From assembly GCA_016713765.1 (NCBI GenBank), contig JADJON010000001.1:2232001-2296000 (forward strand): a stretch of DNA of 64,000 bases, in the 5' to 3' direction. The stretch comes from Bacteroidota bacterium. GTDB taxonomy: Bacteria; Bacteroidota; Bacteroidia; AKYH767-A; 2013-40CM-41-45. The position numbers were made by a program, and so were the translations under genes. The notes beneath the pieces are model-generated. The model saw only the letters and a list, made by a program, of their open reading frames with translations. It was not told the origin of the DNA and ran no database searches. Below, piece after piece: positions 1 to 8,722 of this stretch (positions are counted from its first letter, which is position 1; each line of letters opens with the position of its first letter).

Positions 1-1968
1 TATGTCAACCGTCGGCAGGAGGACCTGAAGATGTACGAACAGCAGGCTACGCTGAACGGCAACCTGCAACTGCGACCTGCCGGTATGACCGGGAACGGGC
101 TGATGGCATTCACCGGAAGCGAACTCGAGTCCAAACTGTTTCGCTATAAATCAGAGCAGTTTGATGCTGACACCTCCGATTTTCGACTCACATCCGACAA
201 TGCCTCCGCGCTTGCCTTCGATACCAAGAACGTAAACGCGCACATCGACTTTGTCAAGCGGATGGGTGAGTTCAAATCGAATGGTGCCGGTTCGTATGTC
301 AATTTCCCGTTGAACCAGTACATCTGTTTCATCGACCAGTTCAAGTGGTTCATGGACCAAAAGGAGATCGAATTGAGTTCATCTTCCACGGCAGCTGTGC
401 AGGATACGGCTACCGGAATTTCGCTCACCGGGTCCGACTTCATCTCGGTAGAGCCCCGTCAGGATTCCCTGCGCTGGAAAGCCCCGTTCGCGCGCTACTC
501 CCTGAAGGACTTCCTGATCAAAGCCGAAAAGGTCGCCTTCATCCAAACCGCCGACGCTTCGGTCATTCCGGATAGCGGAAAGGTCGTAGTGGAACGCTAC
601 GCCAAAATGCGCACGCTCACCGATGCACGGGTGCTGGCCAATAACACGACCAAATACCATACGATCTACAACGCCAACATCGACATTCAGGGACGCAAAC
701 GCTTCAGCGGTACCGGTGACTACGACTACATCGACGAGAATAAAGTGAAACACCATTTTCATTTTGACGAGATCGGCGTGGACACCACTTTCCAAACCGT
801 AGCCCGGGGACAACTGGCCGATACCGCCGGATTCCCGCTCAGTCCGCAGTTCCTGTTTAAAGGAGATGTGCGCTTGACAGCTTCAAAGGAGTATCTCAAT
901 TTCTCGGGCTTTACCAAACCCAACATCCAGTGTGAGAAAATCGGGCGTAACTGGATCCGATTCAGTGGTGATATCAACCCGGCCAACGTTAGCATCCCGA
1001 TCGCTTCGCCGGTAACGGACGATGGCGCGAAGTTATCCGCAGCCGTAGCTCAGACGTCCGACAGCACCGGCATTTACGCCGCCTTCCTCATGCCCAAGCA
1101 GCGGCCCAGTGACCTGGAGATCATAAGTGCTTCCGGTGTGCTGTATTTCGATAAAGCGAGCAAGCAGTTCCGGATAACGACCGCTGAACGCCTGGAAAAA
1201 CCTGCCGCAGCCGGTAACTATCTGAGCCTGGATGATGCTCGTTGCTTTGTCTATGGCGAAGGAAGGTTGAATTTCGGATCCGATTTCGGCCAGCTCAACC
1301 TGACTACTGTTGGTAATGTGATCAATAATCTCGTCAACGACAGTACGCAGTTCGAGATCATGGCCGCCATCGATTTCCCGTTCTCCGATGACGCCTTGAA
1401 GGTCATGAGCGATCAGCTATCCACCAATCCGAACCTTCAGGCAACCCAGGACCTCGGCCGACCAGCCTTTGAACGCGGGATGACCGAGTTGGTCGGAAAA
1501 GAAAAGGCTGACAAGTACATCGGCGAGCTGAACCTCTACGGAAACTTCAAGAAGATCCCGGAAGACCTTCGCCACACCTTACTGATCACCGATCTGAAAT
1601 TGGCCTGGAACAACGAAACCAGGACCTATCGTTCGATTGGTCCGATCGGGATCGGTAGTCTCGATAAGGTATCCGTCAACCGAAAGATGAATGGATGGGT
1701 CGAGATCGTGCATAAGAAGAGTGGAGATCAACTGAATATCTACCTCGAACCTGAAAACGGCGCGTGGTTCTTTTTCAGTTACTCGCGCGGATTACTGCAG
1801 ACCATCGCGTCCTACAGTGCTTTCAACGACGAGATCAACAAGCTGAAGCCGGAGAAGCGCGTAAGCAAGGTGAAAGACAAGCCTGATTTTGAATACATGC
1901 TCTCCACCGATCGGGCGGTCCGGAACTTCCTGAAGCGGATGAATCCACCGCCACCGGAAGGTGAATAA
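1..1968 (+). CDS. C-terminal part of a large protein of unknown function (5' end outside the window)
   Basis: I do not recognise this protein. The frame is open at the left edge (codon 1 is in frame), so 655 C-terminal residues of a longer protein are visible; the first internal ATG is at 31 and is probably not the true start. There is no obvious membrane segment or lipobox in the visible part. The sequence alternates short polar and hydrophobic stretches (for example FDADTSDFRL near residue 55), which suggests a beta-rich envelope protein, and it ends in a proline/acidic tail PPPPEGE. Large envelope proteins of unknown function are common in Bacteroidota; an LptD/OstA-like or AsmA-like fold is possible but not shown. 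A strong terminator follows, so this is the last gene of its transcript. Confidence 0.6.
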   Translation, partial: YVNRRQEDLKMYEQQATLNGNLQLRPAGMTGNGLMAFTGSELESKLFRYKSEQFDADTSDFRLTSDNASALAFDTKNVNAHIDFVKRMGEFKSNGAGSYVNFPLNQYICFIDQFKWFMDQKEIELSSSSTAAVQDTATGISLTGSDFISVEPRQDSLRWKAPFARYSLKDFLIKAEKVAFIQTADASVIPDSGKVVVERYAKMRTLTDARVLANNTTKYHTIYNANIDIQGRKRFSGTGDYDYIDENKVKHHFHFDEIGVDTTFQTVARGQLADTAGFPLSPQFLFKGDVRLTASKEYLNFSGFTKPNIQCEKIGRNWIRFSGDINPANVSIPIASPVTDDGAKLSAAVAQTSDSTGIYAAFLMPKQRPSDLEIISASGVLYFDKASKQFRITTAERLEKPAAAGNYLSLDDARCFVYGEGRLNFGSDFGQLNLTTVGNVINNLVNDSTQFEIMAAIDFPFSDDALKVMSDQLSTNPNLQATQDLGRPAFERGMTELVGKEKADKYIGELNLYGNFKKIPEDLRHTLLITDLKLAWNNETRTYRSIGPIGIGSLDKVSVNRKMNGWVEIVHKKSGDQLNIYLEPENGAWFFFSYSRGLLQTIASYSAFNDEINKLKPEKRVSKVKDKPDFEYMLSTDRAVRNFLKRMNPPPPEGE

Positions 1969-1989
1969 TCGACATCAACCCGCTTAAAA

Positions 1990-2029
1990 CCCCGAATTCC
2001 GCGATTGACGCGAATTCGGGGCCTTTTTT
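1990..2029 (+). terminator. Rho-independent terminator after the first gene
   Basis: Perfect 10-bp arms CCCCGAATTC (1990-1999) and GAATTCGGGG (2012-2021) with a 12-base loop, followed by a T-rich run at 2024-2029. It separates the upstream gene from plsY. Confidence 0.85.
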
Positions 2030-2064
2030 AACTTGCGGGGCTTTAGCGCCCTGAACAATACGCT

Positions 2065-2703
2065 GTGCTGACACCCGTCAACCTGTTCGGTCTATTACTG
2101 GCTTATCTCGTAGGATCCATTCCGTCCGCGGTTTGGGTCGGAAGAACCTTTTATGGCATCGATGTACGGGAATATGGCAGCGGCAACGCGGGTGCCACGA
2201 ATACGTTCAGGGTCCTCGGTAAAAAGCCTGGCATCGTAGTACTGATCATGGATGTGCTGAAGGGATTCGCAGGGGTGAAGCTGGCTTACCTGGTCGGCGA
2301 TTATGATCCGGCATCTCCGGAATTCATCGATTTCGAATTGGCCCTTTCCGTGTGCGCCTTGTTAGGGCACATCTTTCCGGTTTATGTCGGCTTCCGGGGT
2401 GGAAAAGGAGTTGCCACCATGCTGGGCATACTGGTCGCTGTGCACACGCCGGCAGCGTTGATCTGCGCCGGTGTATTTTTGCTCTCGCTGTTGATCACCG
2501 GCTACGTTTCCCTGAGCAGTATGGCGGCCGGCTTGGCTTTTCCGGTGGTCATCATGGTTTTTTATTCCACCAATTCCAGTATCAACATCTTTTCGCTGGC
2601 AGTGGCGATCATGATCCTGGTGACGCACCAGCGCAATATCGAGCGATTGATCGCCGGCGAGGAGTCACGGGTGAAGTGGCATCCCCGTAATAAGATAGCT
2701 TGA
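2065..2703 (+). CDS. plsY: Glycerol-3-phosphate acyltransferase PlsY
   Basis: PlsY transfers an acyl group from acyl-phosphate to glycerol-3-phosphate, the first step of phospholipid synthesis, in the inner membrane. The 212-residue length is typical. The N-terminal family motif GSIPSAVWVGR (about residues 17-27) is followed by the phosphate-binding block GSGNAGATNTFR (about 39-50), then HIFPVYVGFRGGKGVAT (about 102-118); all three are conserved PlsY blocks. Several hydrophobic helices span the protein. The start chosen is GTG at 2065, just downstream of the terminator of the preceding gene. Its 3' end overlaps the 3' end of the convergent TPR gene by 39 bases. Confidence 0.95.
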   Translation: MLTPVNLFGLLLAYLVGSIPSAVWVGRTFYGIDVREYGSGNAGATNTFRVLGKKPGIVVLIMDVLKGFAGVKLAYLVGDYDPASPEFIDFELALSVCALLGHIFPVYVGFRGGKGVATMLGILVAVHTPAALICAGVFLLSLLITGYVSLSSMAAGLAFPVVIMVFYSTNSSINIFSLAVAIMILVTHQRNIERLIAGEESRVKWHPRNKIA

Positions 2704-3555
2704 GTCCGGACAGATCCTTAGCGTCAGGTTGAGGCAGCCATCGCGCAGACCGGTGTCGAGCTGAAATGCCCGCAGTGCATCACCGCACACTCGTTCCCGA
2801 CGATTCAGATAGGCGAGCGCATTTGCCCTGAGATACCAGCTTTGGGAAATCGTTGAATCCAGCCGGATCGACCGGCTGAAGTCCCGTATCGCTGACTCAG
2901 CAGTTGCGAAATCCAGATCCAGTCGGTTAAGCTTAAATGATCCCCTGGCCAGATAGGCAAGGGCATTATAGGGATTATAATAAATGGCGAGGTCGTACGC
3001 CTGAAGCGCATTTCCCAGTTCACGACGTTCCTCAAAAGTATGTGCACGGTCCAATGCTTCCTTCGACGATACGTCGTCCGCCTCCGAGCGGGGAAACAAC
3101 CGCTCGATCTTATTATCCGCATCGCTCAGCCGATCATCGGACAGCCTGGCCAGGAGGAGATCCTCCATGTTCTTGCCTCTGAAGTAATGAAAGAACTTCC
3201 AGTCACCCAGTGCGGAGCCGGTACCTAACAATACGAAACACAGCAATACGTTAACCTTATCAATGCCTTTTCCCGGAAATGATTTCGCGGCAAAGGTGAT
3301 TCCCAAGCTGATCAATCCAAAGCAGGACGCAAAACGTCCCAGACCAGACACGATCCCGAACCGCAGGTAGAGTGCCAATAAGGAAAGCAGCAAGAGCACG
3401 AGGATTATCCGCACCGGTCTGATCTTGTCTCGAAGGCTCAACCAATTTACCCCAAGGCTGGTTAACGCGACCAGCCACAACCATTGTGCACCCGGCAATT
3501 CGAATTTCCTGAACAGCAACGCGGCTGTCAAAAGCAACAGGGATACCCACGACAT
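2665..3555 (-). CDS. Membrane protein with C-terminal tetratricopeptide repeats
   Basis: A 296-residue protein with about four or five hydrophobic helices in the first 125 residues, then a charged linker and TPR-like helices from about residue 165 (EALDRAHTFEERRELGNALQ, then AYDLAIYYNPYNALAYLARG, then SIRLDSTISQSWYLRANALA). TPRs usually mediate protein contacts; the partner is unknown. The frame is open to 3885, but that extension would overlap the start of the divergent hexosaminidase gene and lacks a signal sequence, so ATG at 3555 (MSWVSLLLLTAALL) is preferred. A -7-like box TATCTTTG lies only four bases before that ATG, which would imply leaderless mRNA. The last 39 bases overlap plsY in antisense. 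Confidence 0.75.
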   Translation of the reverse strand: MSWVSLLLLTAALLFRKFELPGAQWLWLVALTSLGVNWLSLRDKIRPVRIILVLLLLSLLALYLRFGIVSGLGRFASCFGLISLGITFAAKSFPGKGIDKVNVLLCFVLLGTGSALGDWKFFHYFRGKNMEDLLLARLSDDRLSDADNKIERLFPRSEADDVSSKEALDRAHTFEERRELGNALQAYDLAIYYNPYNALAYLARGSFKLNRLDLDFATAESAIRDFSRSIRLDSTISQSWYLRANALAYLNRRERVCGDALRAFQLDTGLRDGCLNLTLRICPDSSYLITGMPLHP

Positions 3556-3559
3556 GCAC

Positions 3560-3567
3560 CAAAGATA
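3560..3567 (-). promoter_or_regulatory. Candidate -7 promoter box TATCTTTG of the TPR gene
   Basis: On the minus strand TATCTTTG matches the Bacteroidota -7 consensus TAnnTTTG exactly. No TTTG-like -33 box is seen at the usual spacing. It ends four bases before the ATG, so transcription would begin at or next to the start codon. Confidence 0.4.
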
Positions 3568-3676
3568 ATGGCTGACAGAAAGGGAAGGAGGGACCTTTAG
3601 AAATCCAGCCTGTATTGTTGAGAAAGTCAGCGGCGCCCGGTGATATGGCAGGCATATAACCAGGAAATTTGTAACA

Positions 3677-6640
3677 GTGAGAAAATCCGTGCATTTGAAT
3701 CCAAGGCCGATGCTGCAACAGTATTGGGTCCTGGGATTGTTCTGGCTGCTTTCGTTCGGTAAAGCGTCGGCTGCCGGGGTACCATTTGAAACGCCTGAGG
3801 CCAGGCGCTGGGCGGACTCCGTCCTGGCGACACTTTCGCCTGCGGAACGGATCGCCCAGATGTTTATGGTTTCATCCTGGAGCAACCGGGATAGTGTCCA
3901 TATCCGGGAGATCGAAAAACTGATTGAAGACTGGGGAATCGGCGGGGTGATCTTTTTTCAGGGTGATCCCATGCGTCAGGCCTTGATGACGAACGATTAT
4001 CAACAGCGGTCCAAAGTCCCGCTACTGATCGGGATCGACGGTGAGTGGGGATTGTCGATGCGTCTGGATAGTACCGTGCGCTTTCCCCGTCAAATGACGC
4101 TCTCGGCGATGAAGAATGACTCCCTGATCTACCGGATGGGCTTGGAGATCGGACGCCAGCTCAACCGAATGGGCATTCATACCAATTTCGCTCCCGATGC
4201 TGACGTTAATAACAACGCGCAAAATCCGGTCATCGGTAGCCGCTCTTTCAGCGATGATCCGGCCCTGGTTTCACGTCGTGCGTTGCTGTATCAAAGGGCA
4301 CTGCAATCCTCGCGTATCCTTGGAAACGGGAAGCACTTCCCAGGGCACGGTGACGTGGATACCGATTCTCATCTGGCGCTGCCGCTGTTGGCGAAGAGCA
4401 GACTTGCCCTTGATTCGATGGAACTTCGGCCCTTTCGGGATATGATCAACGACGGTTTGGCATCCGTCATGGTCGCCCATATGTCCATCCCCGCACTCGA
4501 TTCAACTCCTGCCTTGCCATCGACTTTGTCGAAACGCATTGTCACCGGACTGCTGCAGGAAGAGTTGGGCTTTCAGGGGCTGATCTATACCGACGCCTTG
4601 AACATGAAGGGTGTTGCAGCATGCTTCCGGCCGGGTGAATTGGAGTTGGCTGCCTTCCAGGCCGGGAACGATATTTTCCTCTGCCCGGAAGATGTACACA
4701 AAGGGGTGGAAACACTTTTACAGGCTGTCAACGATAGTGTCATTCGTCAGGAAGAAGTGGATCGAAGGGTCCGGAAGATCCTGATGGCGAAATACTGGTG
4801 CGGCCTCTCCACGCGGCCCTTGGTCGATACGACCAATCTGCTTGGCGATCTGAATACACCTGAGGCCTTGTCGATGCAGTTCGATCTTTTTAGCGAGGCC
4901 ATTACGATCCTGAAAAACGAACGGGAACTCCTGCCGCTACGGGCATTGGATTCGATCCGGATCGCTTCGGTCGTGATTGGCGACCGTAAGTACAATGCGT
5001 TTCAGGAAAACCTCCGGAAATACGCGCGCGTGGATGTATTTGCTGAGGACAAGGATGCGCCGGTCAGTCAGTTCGAGGCGCTGTTCACATTTCTGAAGAA
5101 TTACGACCTGGTTGTTCTCAGCCTTCACGGAACAACCATGAAAGCGCAGAACGGCTACGGTATTCCGGAAGTGGCCCGGAAGTTCGTGGATTCGGTCATG
5201 TTGAATTACCCGACTGTATTCGTCGACTTCGGTAATGCTTATACCCTTACGCGTTTCAACAGGCTCAACAAAGCGAAAGCCGTTGTGCTGGCATACGAGG
5301 ATTTTCCATATGTACATGGACTTGCCGCGCAGGTCGTGATGGGTGGTCTGCGTGCGGAAGGTGGATTACCGGTGAAAGTTTCCGAAAAATACACCCGCGA
5401 ATCCGGACTTACTACGGTCGGTCCGATCCGATTGACATTTACCACTCCGGAAAAGGCAGGAATGAGCAGCCGGACCTTATCCAGAATCGATACGATTGTT
5501 GCTGAAGCGATCCGCGCGAAAGCCATGCCCGGTTGCCAGGTGCTCGTGGCGAGGAAGGGAATGGTGGTGTTCAGAAAGTCGTATGGCTATCATACTTACG
5601 ATTCGCTGCTTGCCGTCCGGGATGATGACCTGTATGATATTGCGTCCATCACCAAGGTGGCCGGCACCGGCCTGATGGCCATGAAAGTCTTCGATCAGGG
5701 CAAGATCGATTTGAATCAACCCTTGGCCCGTTACCTGCCACGACTACGGAACAGCGGCAAGAAGGGCCTGACGATCCGGGAGATCATGGCTCACCAGGGA
5801 GGATTGGTTTCCTGGATACCGTATTGGAAGAAGACGGTTTCGGCCAATGGTCCTGACAGTTTGTACTATCGCCGTACACCCGACGAGCGCTTCTCTGTCA
5901 GGGTATCGGACAGTCTCTTTACATTTCCTCAATTGGCGGATAGTATCCTGGATTGGTCAGTCAAAAGCCCGGCGGGAGAGCGGGGCAAATACGTGTATTC
6001 CGATCTCGGCCCCATTTTCCTGCGCTTTGCGCTGGAGCGTGTAGCGGACAAACCCATCGATCAATTCCTGGAAGAGCAATTTTTCAGTCCGCTACAACTG
6101 AATAATACGTTGTATAAACCCTGGCAGAACTTCTCCGCAGACCGCATCATTCCGACAGAGCGGGATACTGCCTTTCGGAAAAAACTAGTGCTGGGTGATG
6201 TGCATGATCCTGCCGCCGCCATGCAGGGCGGCGTGTCCGGCAACGCGGGTCTTTTCAGCAATGCGGGTGATCTCGCCGTCATCTTCCAGATGTTGCTCAA
6301 TCATGGTAGTTACGCGGGACGTCAGTACCTGAAGCCGAATACGGTGAGTATGTTCACCCGCAGGCAATTCACCCAAGGCAACAACCGCCGTGGCTTGTTG
6401 TTCGATAAACCTGAAATCGATCCTTCCAAGTCCAGTCCGTGTGCAGCATCCGCATCTCCTGAAACATTCGGACACCAGGGATTCACCGGAACCTGTGTCT
6501 GGGCTGACCCGAAGGAGGAGTTACTGGTGATTTTCCTTTCCAACCGGGTTTTCCCGGATGCAACCAACGATAAGCTGGTGAAAATGAACATTCGGACACG
6601 GATCCAGCAGGCGGCCTACGACGCGATACTCGACCAGTAA
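3677..6640 (+). CDS. Bifunctional protein: GH3 beta-N-acetylhexosaminidase fused to a beta-lactamase-family serine hydrolase
   Basis: A secreted 987-residue fusion. Residues about 30-375 are a glycoside hydrolase family 3 domain of NagZ type: KHFPGHGD near residue 218 is the NagZ substrate/His-Asp loop and YTDALNMKG near 304 carries the nucleophile Asp. A GH3 C-terminal-like region runs to about 575. Residues about 600-980 form a class C beta-lactamase/transpeptidase-like domain with SITK near 656 (SxxK serine), YSD near 773 (the YxN position) and GHQGFTG near 931 (HxG, replacing KTG). This family fusion is known in Bacteroidota; the likely substrate is peptidoglycan fragments, but an esterase role of the second domain is equally possible. 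Start GTG 3677 gives a charged signal-peptide n-region; ATG 3710 (MLQQYWVLGLFWLL) is an alternative. Confidence 0.9.
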   Translation: MRKSVHLNPRPMLQQYWVLGLFWLLSFGKASAAGVPFETPEARRWADSVLATLSPAERIAQMFMVSSWSNRDSVHIREIEKLIEDWGIGGVIFFQGDPMRQALMTNDYQQRSKVPLLIGIDGEWGLSMRLDSTVRFPRQMTLSAMKNDSLIYRMGLEIGRQLNRMGIHTNFAPDADVNNNAQNPVIGSRSFSDDPALVSRRALLYQRALQSSRILGNGKHFPGHGDVDTDSHLALPLLAKSRLALDSMELRPFRDMINDGLASVMVAHMSIPALDSTPALPSTLSKRIVTGLLQEELGFQGLIYTDALNMKGVAACFRPGELELAAFQAGNDIFLCPEDVHKGVETLLQAVNDSVIRQEEVDRRVRKILMAKYWCGLSTRPLVDTTNLLGDLNTPEALSMQFDLFSEAITILKNERELLPLRALDSIRIASVVIGDRKYNAFQENLRKYARVDVFAEDKDAPVSQFEALFTFLKNYDLVVLSLHGTTMKAQNGYGIPEVARKFVDSVMLNYPTVFVDFGNAYTLTRFNRLNKAKAVVLAYEDFPYVHGLAAQVVMGGLRAEGGLPVKVSEKYTRESGLTTVGPIRLTFTTPEKAGMSSRTLSRIDTIVAEAIRAKAMPGCQVLVARKGMVVFRKSYGYHTYDSLLAVRDDDLYDIASITKVAGTGLMAMKVFDQGKIDLNQPLARYLPRLRNSGKKGLTIREIMAHQGGLVSWIPYWKKTVSANGPDSLYYRRTPDERFSVRVSDSLFTFPQLADSILDWSVKSPAGERGKYVYSDLGPIFLRFALERVADKPIDQFLEEQFFSPLQLNNTLYKPWQNFSADRIIPTERDTAFRKKLVLGDVHDPAAAMQGGVSGNAGLFSNAGDLAVIFQMLLNHGSYAGRQYLKPNTVSMFTRRQFTQGNNRRGLLFDKPEIDPSKSSPCAASASPETFGHQGFTGTCVWADPKEELLVIFLSNRVFPDATNDKLVKMNIRTRIQQAAYDAILDQ

Positions 6641-6652
6641 GGACGGAAGTCG

Positions 6653-6660
6653 TACCTTTG
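6653..6660 (+). promoter_or_regulatory. Candidate -7 promoter box TACCTTTG of bshA
   Basis: TACCTTTG matches TAnnTTTG exactly and lies 17 bases before the bshA ATG, just after the hexosaminidase stop codon. No clear -33 element at 19-base spacing. Confidence 0.5.
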
Positions 6661-6674
6661 GAGGGAATCCCTCC
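6660..6674 (+). promoter_or_regulatory. Inverted repeat in the bshA leader
   Basis: GGAGGGA-A-TCCCTCC: two perfect 7-base arms around one base, directly between the candidate -7 box and the ATG at 6678. It could be an operator or a very short 5' hairpin; a one-base loop is too tight for a full RNA stem, so the innermost pairs would open. Confidence 0.4.
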
Positions 6675-6677
6675 CAC

Positions 6678-7817
6678 ATGAAGATCGGCATCTTATGTTA
6701 CCCTACGTTCGGCGGCAGTGGAGTCGTTGCGACGGAATTGGGTAAAGCCCTGGCCCAGAAAGGGCATCAGGTGCATTTCATCACCTACAGCCAACCGGTG
6801 CGATTGGAACATTTTGCCGAGAACGTCTTCTACCACGAGGTGACCGTAGCGGACTATCCGCTCTTCGAATTCAGTCCATACGAAACCGCGCTGACCAGTA
6901 AACTGGTCGATGTCGCGCTCTTCGAGAAACTGGATATCGTACATGTTCACTACGCCATACCGCACGCGTCCGTCGCCTATATGGCCCGACAGATCCTGCT
7001 CAGCAGGGGCACCTACCTTCCGTTCATCACCACTTTGCACGGAACCGACATCACCCTCGTCGGGAAGAATGAGAGTTATAACCCGGTTGTCACCTTTGCG
7101 ATCAACCAGAGTGACGCGGTTACCAGTGTTTCCGATAGCCTGCGGCGCGATACGTTTCAGAATTTCAGTATTGAAAAGGAGATCGAAGTGATCCCCAACT
7201 TCATCGACCTCCGGAGGTTCAACAAGATGAGGAAGGATCATTTCAGGCGTGCGATCGCACCGAACAATGAACGCCTCATCATCCATGCTTCCAACTTCCG
7301 GCCTGTTAAGCGGGTCAGCGATGTTGTCTCGGTATTCAACCGGGTGCAGGAGAAGATCCCGGCCAAATTATTATTGATCGGCGACGGTCCCGACAGAAGC
7401 AAAGTCGAGAAGGAGTGCCGCGAATGTTCCGCTTGCGAACACATTCGCTTTCTCGGGAAATTGGAAGCGGTCGAGGAAATCCTCTCCATCGGCGACCTGT
7501 TCATCCTTCCGTCCGAGACAGAGAGTTTCGGACTTGCCGCCTTGGAAGCCATGGCCTGTCAGGTTCCGGTCATCTCCACCAATACCGGTGGTATTCCTGA
7601 ATTGAATGTCCAGGGTGTGACCGGATTCATGAGTAACGTTGGCGACGTGGAAGATATGGCCAGGAACGCGATTCACATTCTGGAAGATGACGAACGCCTT
7701 CTTCAGTTCAAGGCCAACGCGCTCCGGCATGCCCGTGAATTCGACATCCAGCAGATTCTTCCGCGTTACGAAGCCTTGTATGATCGCGTGCTGGCCGGCG
7801 CAACCAAAACAGCCTGA
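6678..7817 (+). CDS. bshA: N-acetyl-alpha-D-glucosaminyl L-malate synthase BshA (bacillithiol biosynthesis)
   Basis: BshA joins UDP-GlcNAc to L-malate in the first step of bacillithiol synthesis, the low-molecular-weight thiol used by many Firmicutes and Bacteroidota. The 379 residues match the family length. The N-terminus MKIGILCYPTFGGSGVVATE with the glycine-rich loop is characteristic of BshA; HGTDITLVG (about residue 121) and the GT-B donor site with LPSETESFGLAALEAMACQ (about residue 276, the E-x7-E motif) follow. HemJ starts 11 bases downstream, suggesting cotranscription. bshB and bshC are not in this window. Confidence 0.95.
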   Translation: MKIGILCYPTFGGSGVVATELGKALAQKGHQVHFITYSQPVRLEHFAENVFYHEVTVADYPLFEFSPYETALTSKLVDVALFEKLDIVHVHYAIPHASVAYMARQILLSRGTYLPFITTLHGTDITLVGKNESYNPVVTFAINQSDAVTSVSDSLRRDTFQNFSIEKEIEVIPNFIDLRRFNKMRKDHFRRAIAPNNERLIIHASNFRPVKRVSDVVSVFNRVQEKIPAKLLLIGDGPDRSKVEKECRECSACEHIRFLGKLEAVEEILSIGDLFILPSETESFGLAALEAMACQVPVISTNTGGIPELNVQGVTGFMSNVGDVEDMARNAIHILEDDERLLQFKANALRHAREFDIQQILPRYEALYDRVLAGATKTA

Positions 7818-7828
7818 AGCAGCCGGGT

Positions 7829-8362
7829 ATGAGCTTCCTTCACCTGAAAGCCCTGCACATCATTTTCGTAGTCACCTGGTTCGCCGGGTTGTTCTACATC
7901 GTTCGGCTGTTCATCTACCATACGGAGGCTAACAACGCGCCGGAGCCTGAGCGAAGTGTGTTAAGCAAACACTTTCTGGGTGCTGAACGGAGATTGTGGT
8001 ACGGTATCACCTGGCCCTCTGCCGTTCTGACGTACGTATTCGGATTCAGCCTGATCCATACGGCTTACGCATGGATCATTCCGGATTGGTTGTGGCTCAA
8101 ACTCCTGTTGGTGCTGTTACTGACCATCTACCAACTGATCTGCCATCGCTTGTTCCTGCGCTTGCAAAGCGGACGATTCCCATTGTCGGGCAATGCCCTG
8201 CGCGTTTGGAACGAAGTCGCCACCTTGTTTCTCGTGGCCATTGTGTTCGTCGTGGTCATGAAGGACCTGACCAATTGGATATACGGTCTGGTAGGTCTGG
8301 TGGCCTTTGCAGCCCTGTTGATGGTTGCCATTCGGCTTTACCGGAAATTTCGGGAACAGTAA
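7829..8362 (+). CDS. hemJ: Protoporphyrinogen IX oxidase HemJ (CopD/UPF0093 family)
   Basis: HemJ oxidises protoporphyrinogen IX to protoporphyrin IX in the inner membrane late in heme synthesis. The 177-residue protein has about four or five membrane helices. The N-terminal signature LKALHIIFVVTWFAGLFYI contains the conserved His at about residue 10, and WLWLKLLL near residue 90 carries the conserved Lys in a Leu-Lys pair seen in HemJ. It is likely cotranscribed with bshA. Its stop codon lies two bases before the stop of the convergent SUI1-family gene. A general CopD-like membrane protein is the alternative reading, but the signature favours HemJ. Confidence 0.88.
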   Translation: MSFLHLKALHIIFVVTWFAGLFYIVRLFIYHTEANNAPEPERSVLSKHFLGAERRLWYGITWPSAVLTYVFGFSLIHTAYAWIIPDWLWLKLLLVLLLTIYQLICHRLFLRLQSGRFPLSGNALRVWNEVATLFLVAIVFVVVMKDLTNWIYGLVGLVAFAALLMVAIRLYRKFREQ

Positions 8363-8364
8363 AC

Positions 8365-8712
8365 TTAGCCGCCGGATCGCTTGGCCTTGTAACCCAGTTC
8401 AAGCAGGATCTTCAGTACACGATCGCGGTGGTCACCCTGGATCAGGATCTCGCCGTCCTTTACGCTGCCACCGACTCCGCATTTCGATTTTAACAGTTTC
8501 CCCAACGTCTCCAGGTCATCCCCAGCGCCGATATACCCGGTGATCAGGGTCACCATTTTTCCTCCCCGCTGCTTTTTGTCCAATTGCACGCGCAAATCCT
8601 GACGGGCAGGAGCAAGGCTGCCGGTTTCCGGTTGCTGTTGATCCGATGCATAATGAAAATCCGGGTTGGTGGAATAAACCACTCCGCTGCGGTGCTTGTT
8701 CTTATTGGACAT
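8365..8712 (-). CDS. SUI1/eIF1-like translation factor (YciH family)
   Basis: A 115-residue protein whose C-terminal 70 residues form an eIF1/SUI1 fold: LDKKQRGGKMVTLITGY, then the conserved LGKLLKSKCGVGGSVKDGEI and IQGDHRD blocks. Bacterial YciH proteins are thought to influence start-site fidelity or translation under stress; the exact role is unsettled. The N-terminal 40 residues are polar and probably flexible. It is the last gene of the minus-strand cluster that starts with the phosphoglycerol transferase, ten bases after the DgkA-like gene. Confidence 0.92.
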   Translation of the reverse strand: MSNKNKHRSGVVYSTNPDFHYASDQQQPETGSLAPARQDLRVQLDKKQRGGKMVTLITGYIGAGDDLETLGKLLKSKCGVGGSVKDGEILIQGDHRDRVLKILLELGYKAKRSGG

Positions 8713-8722
8713 GTCAGTAAGC

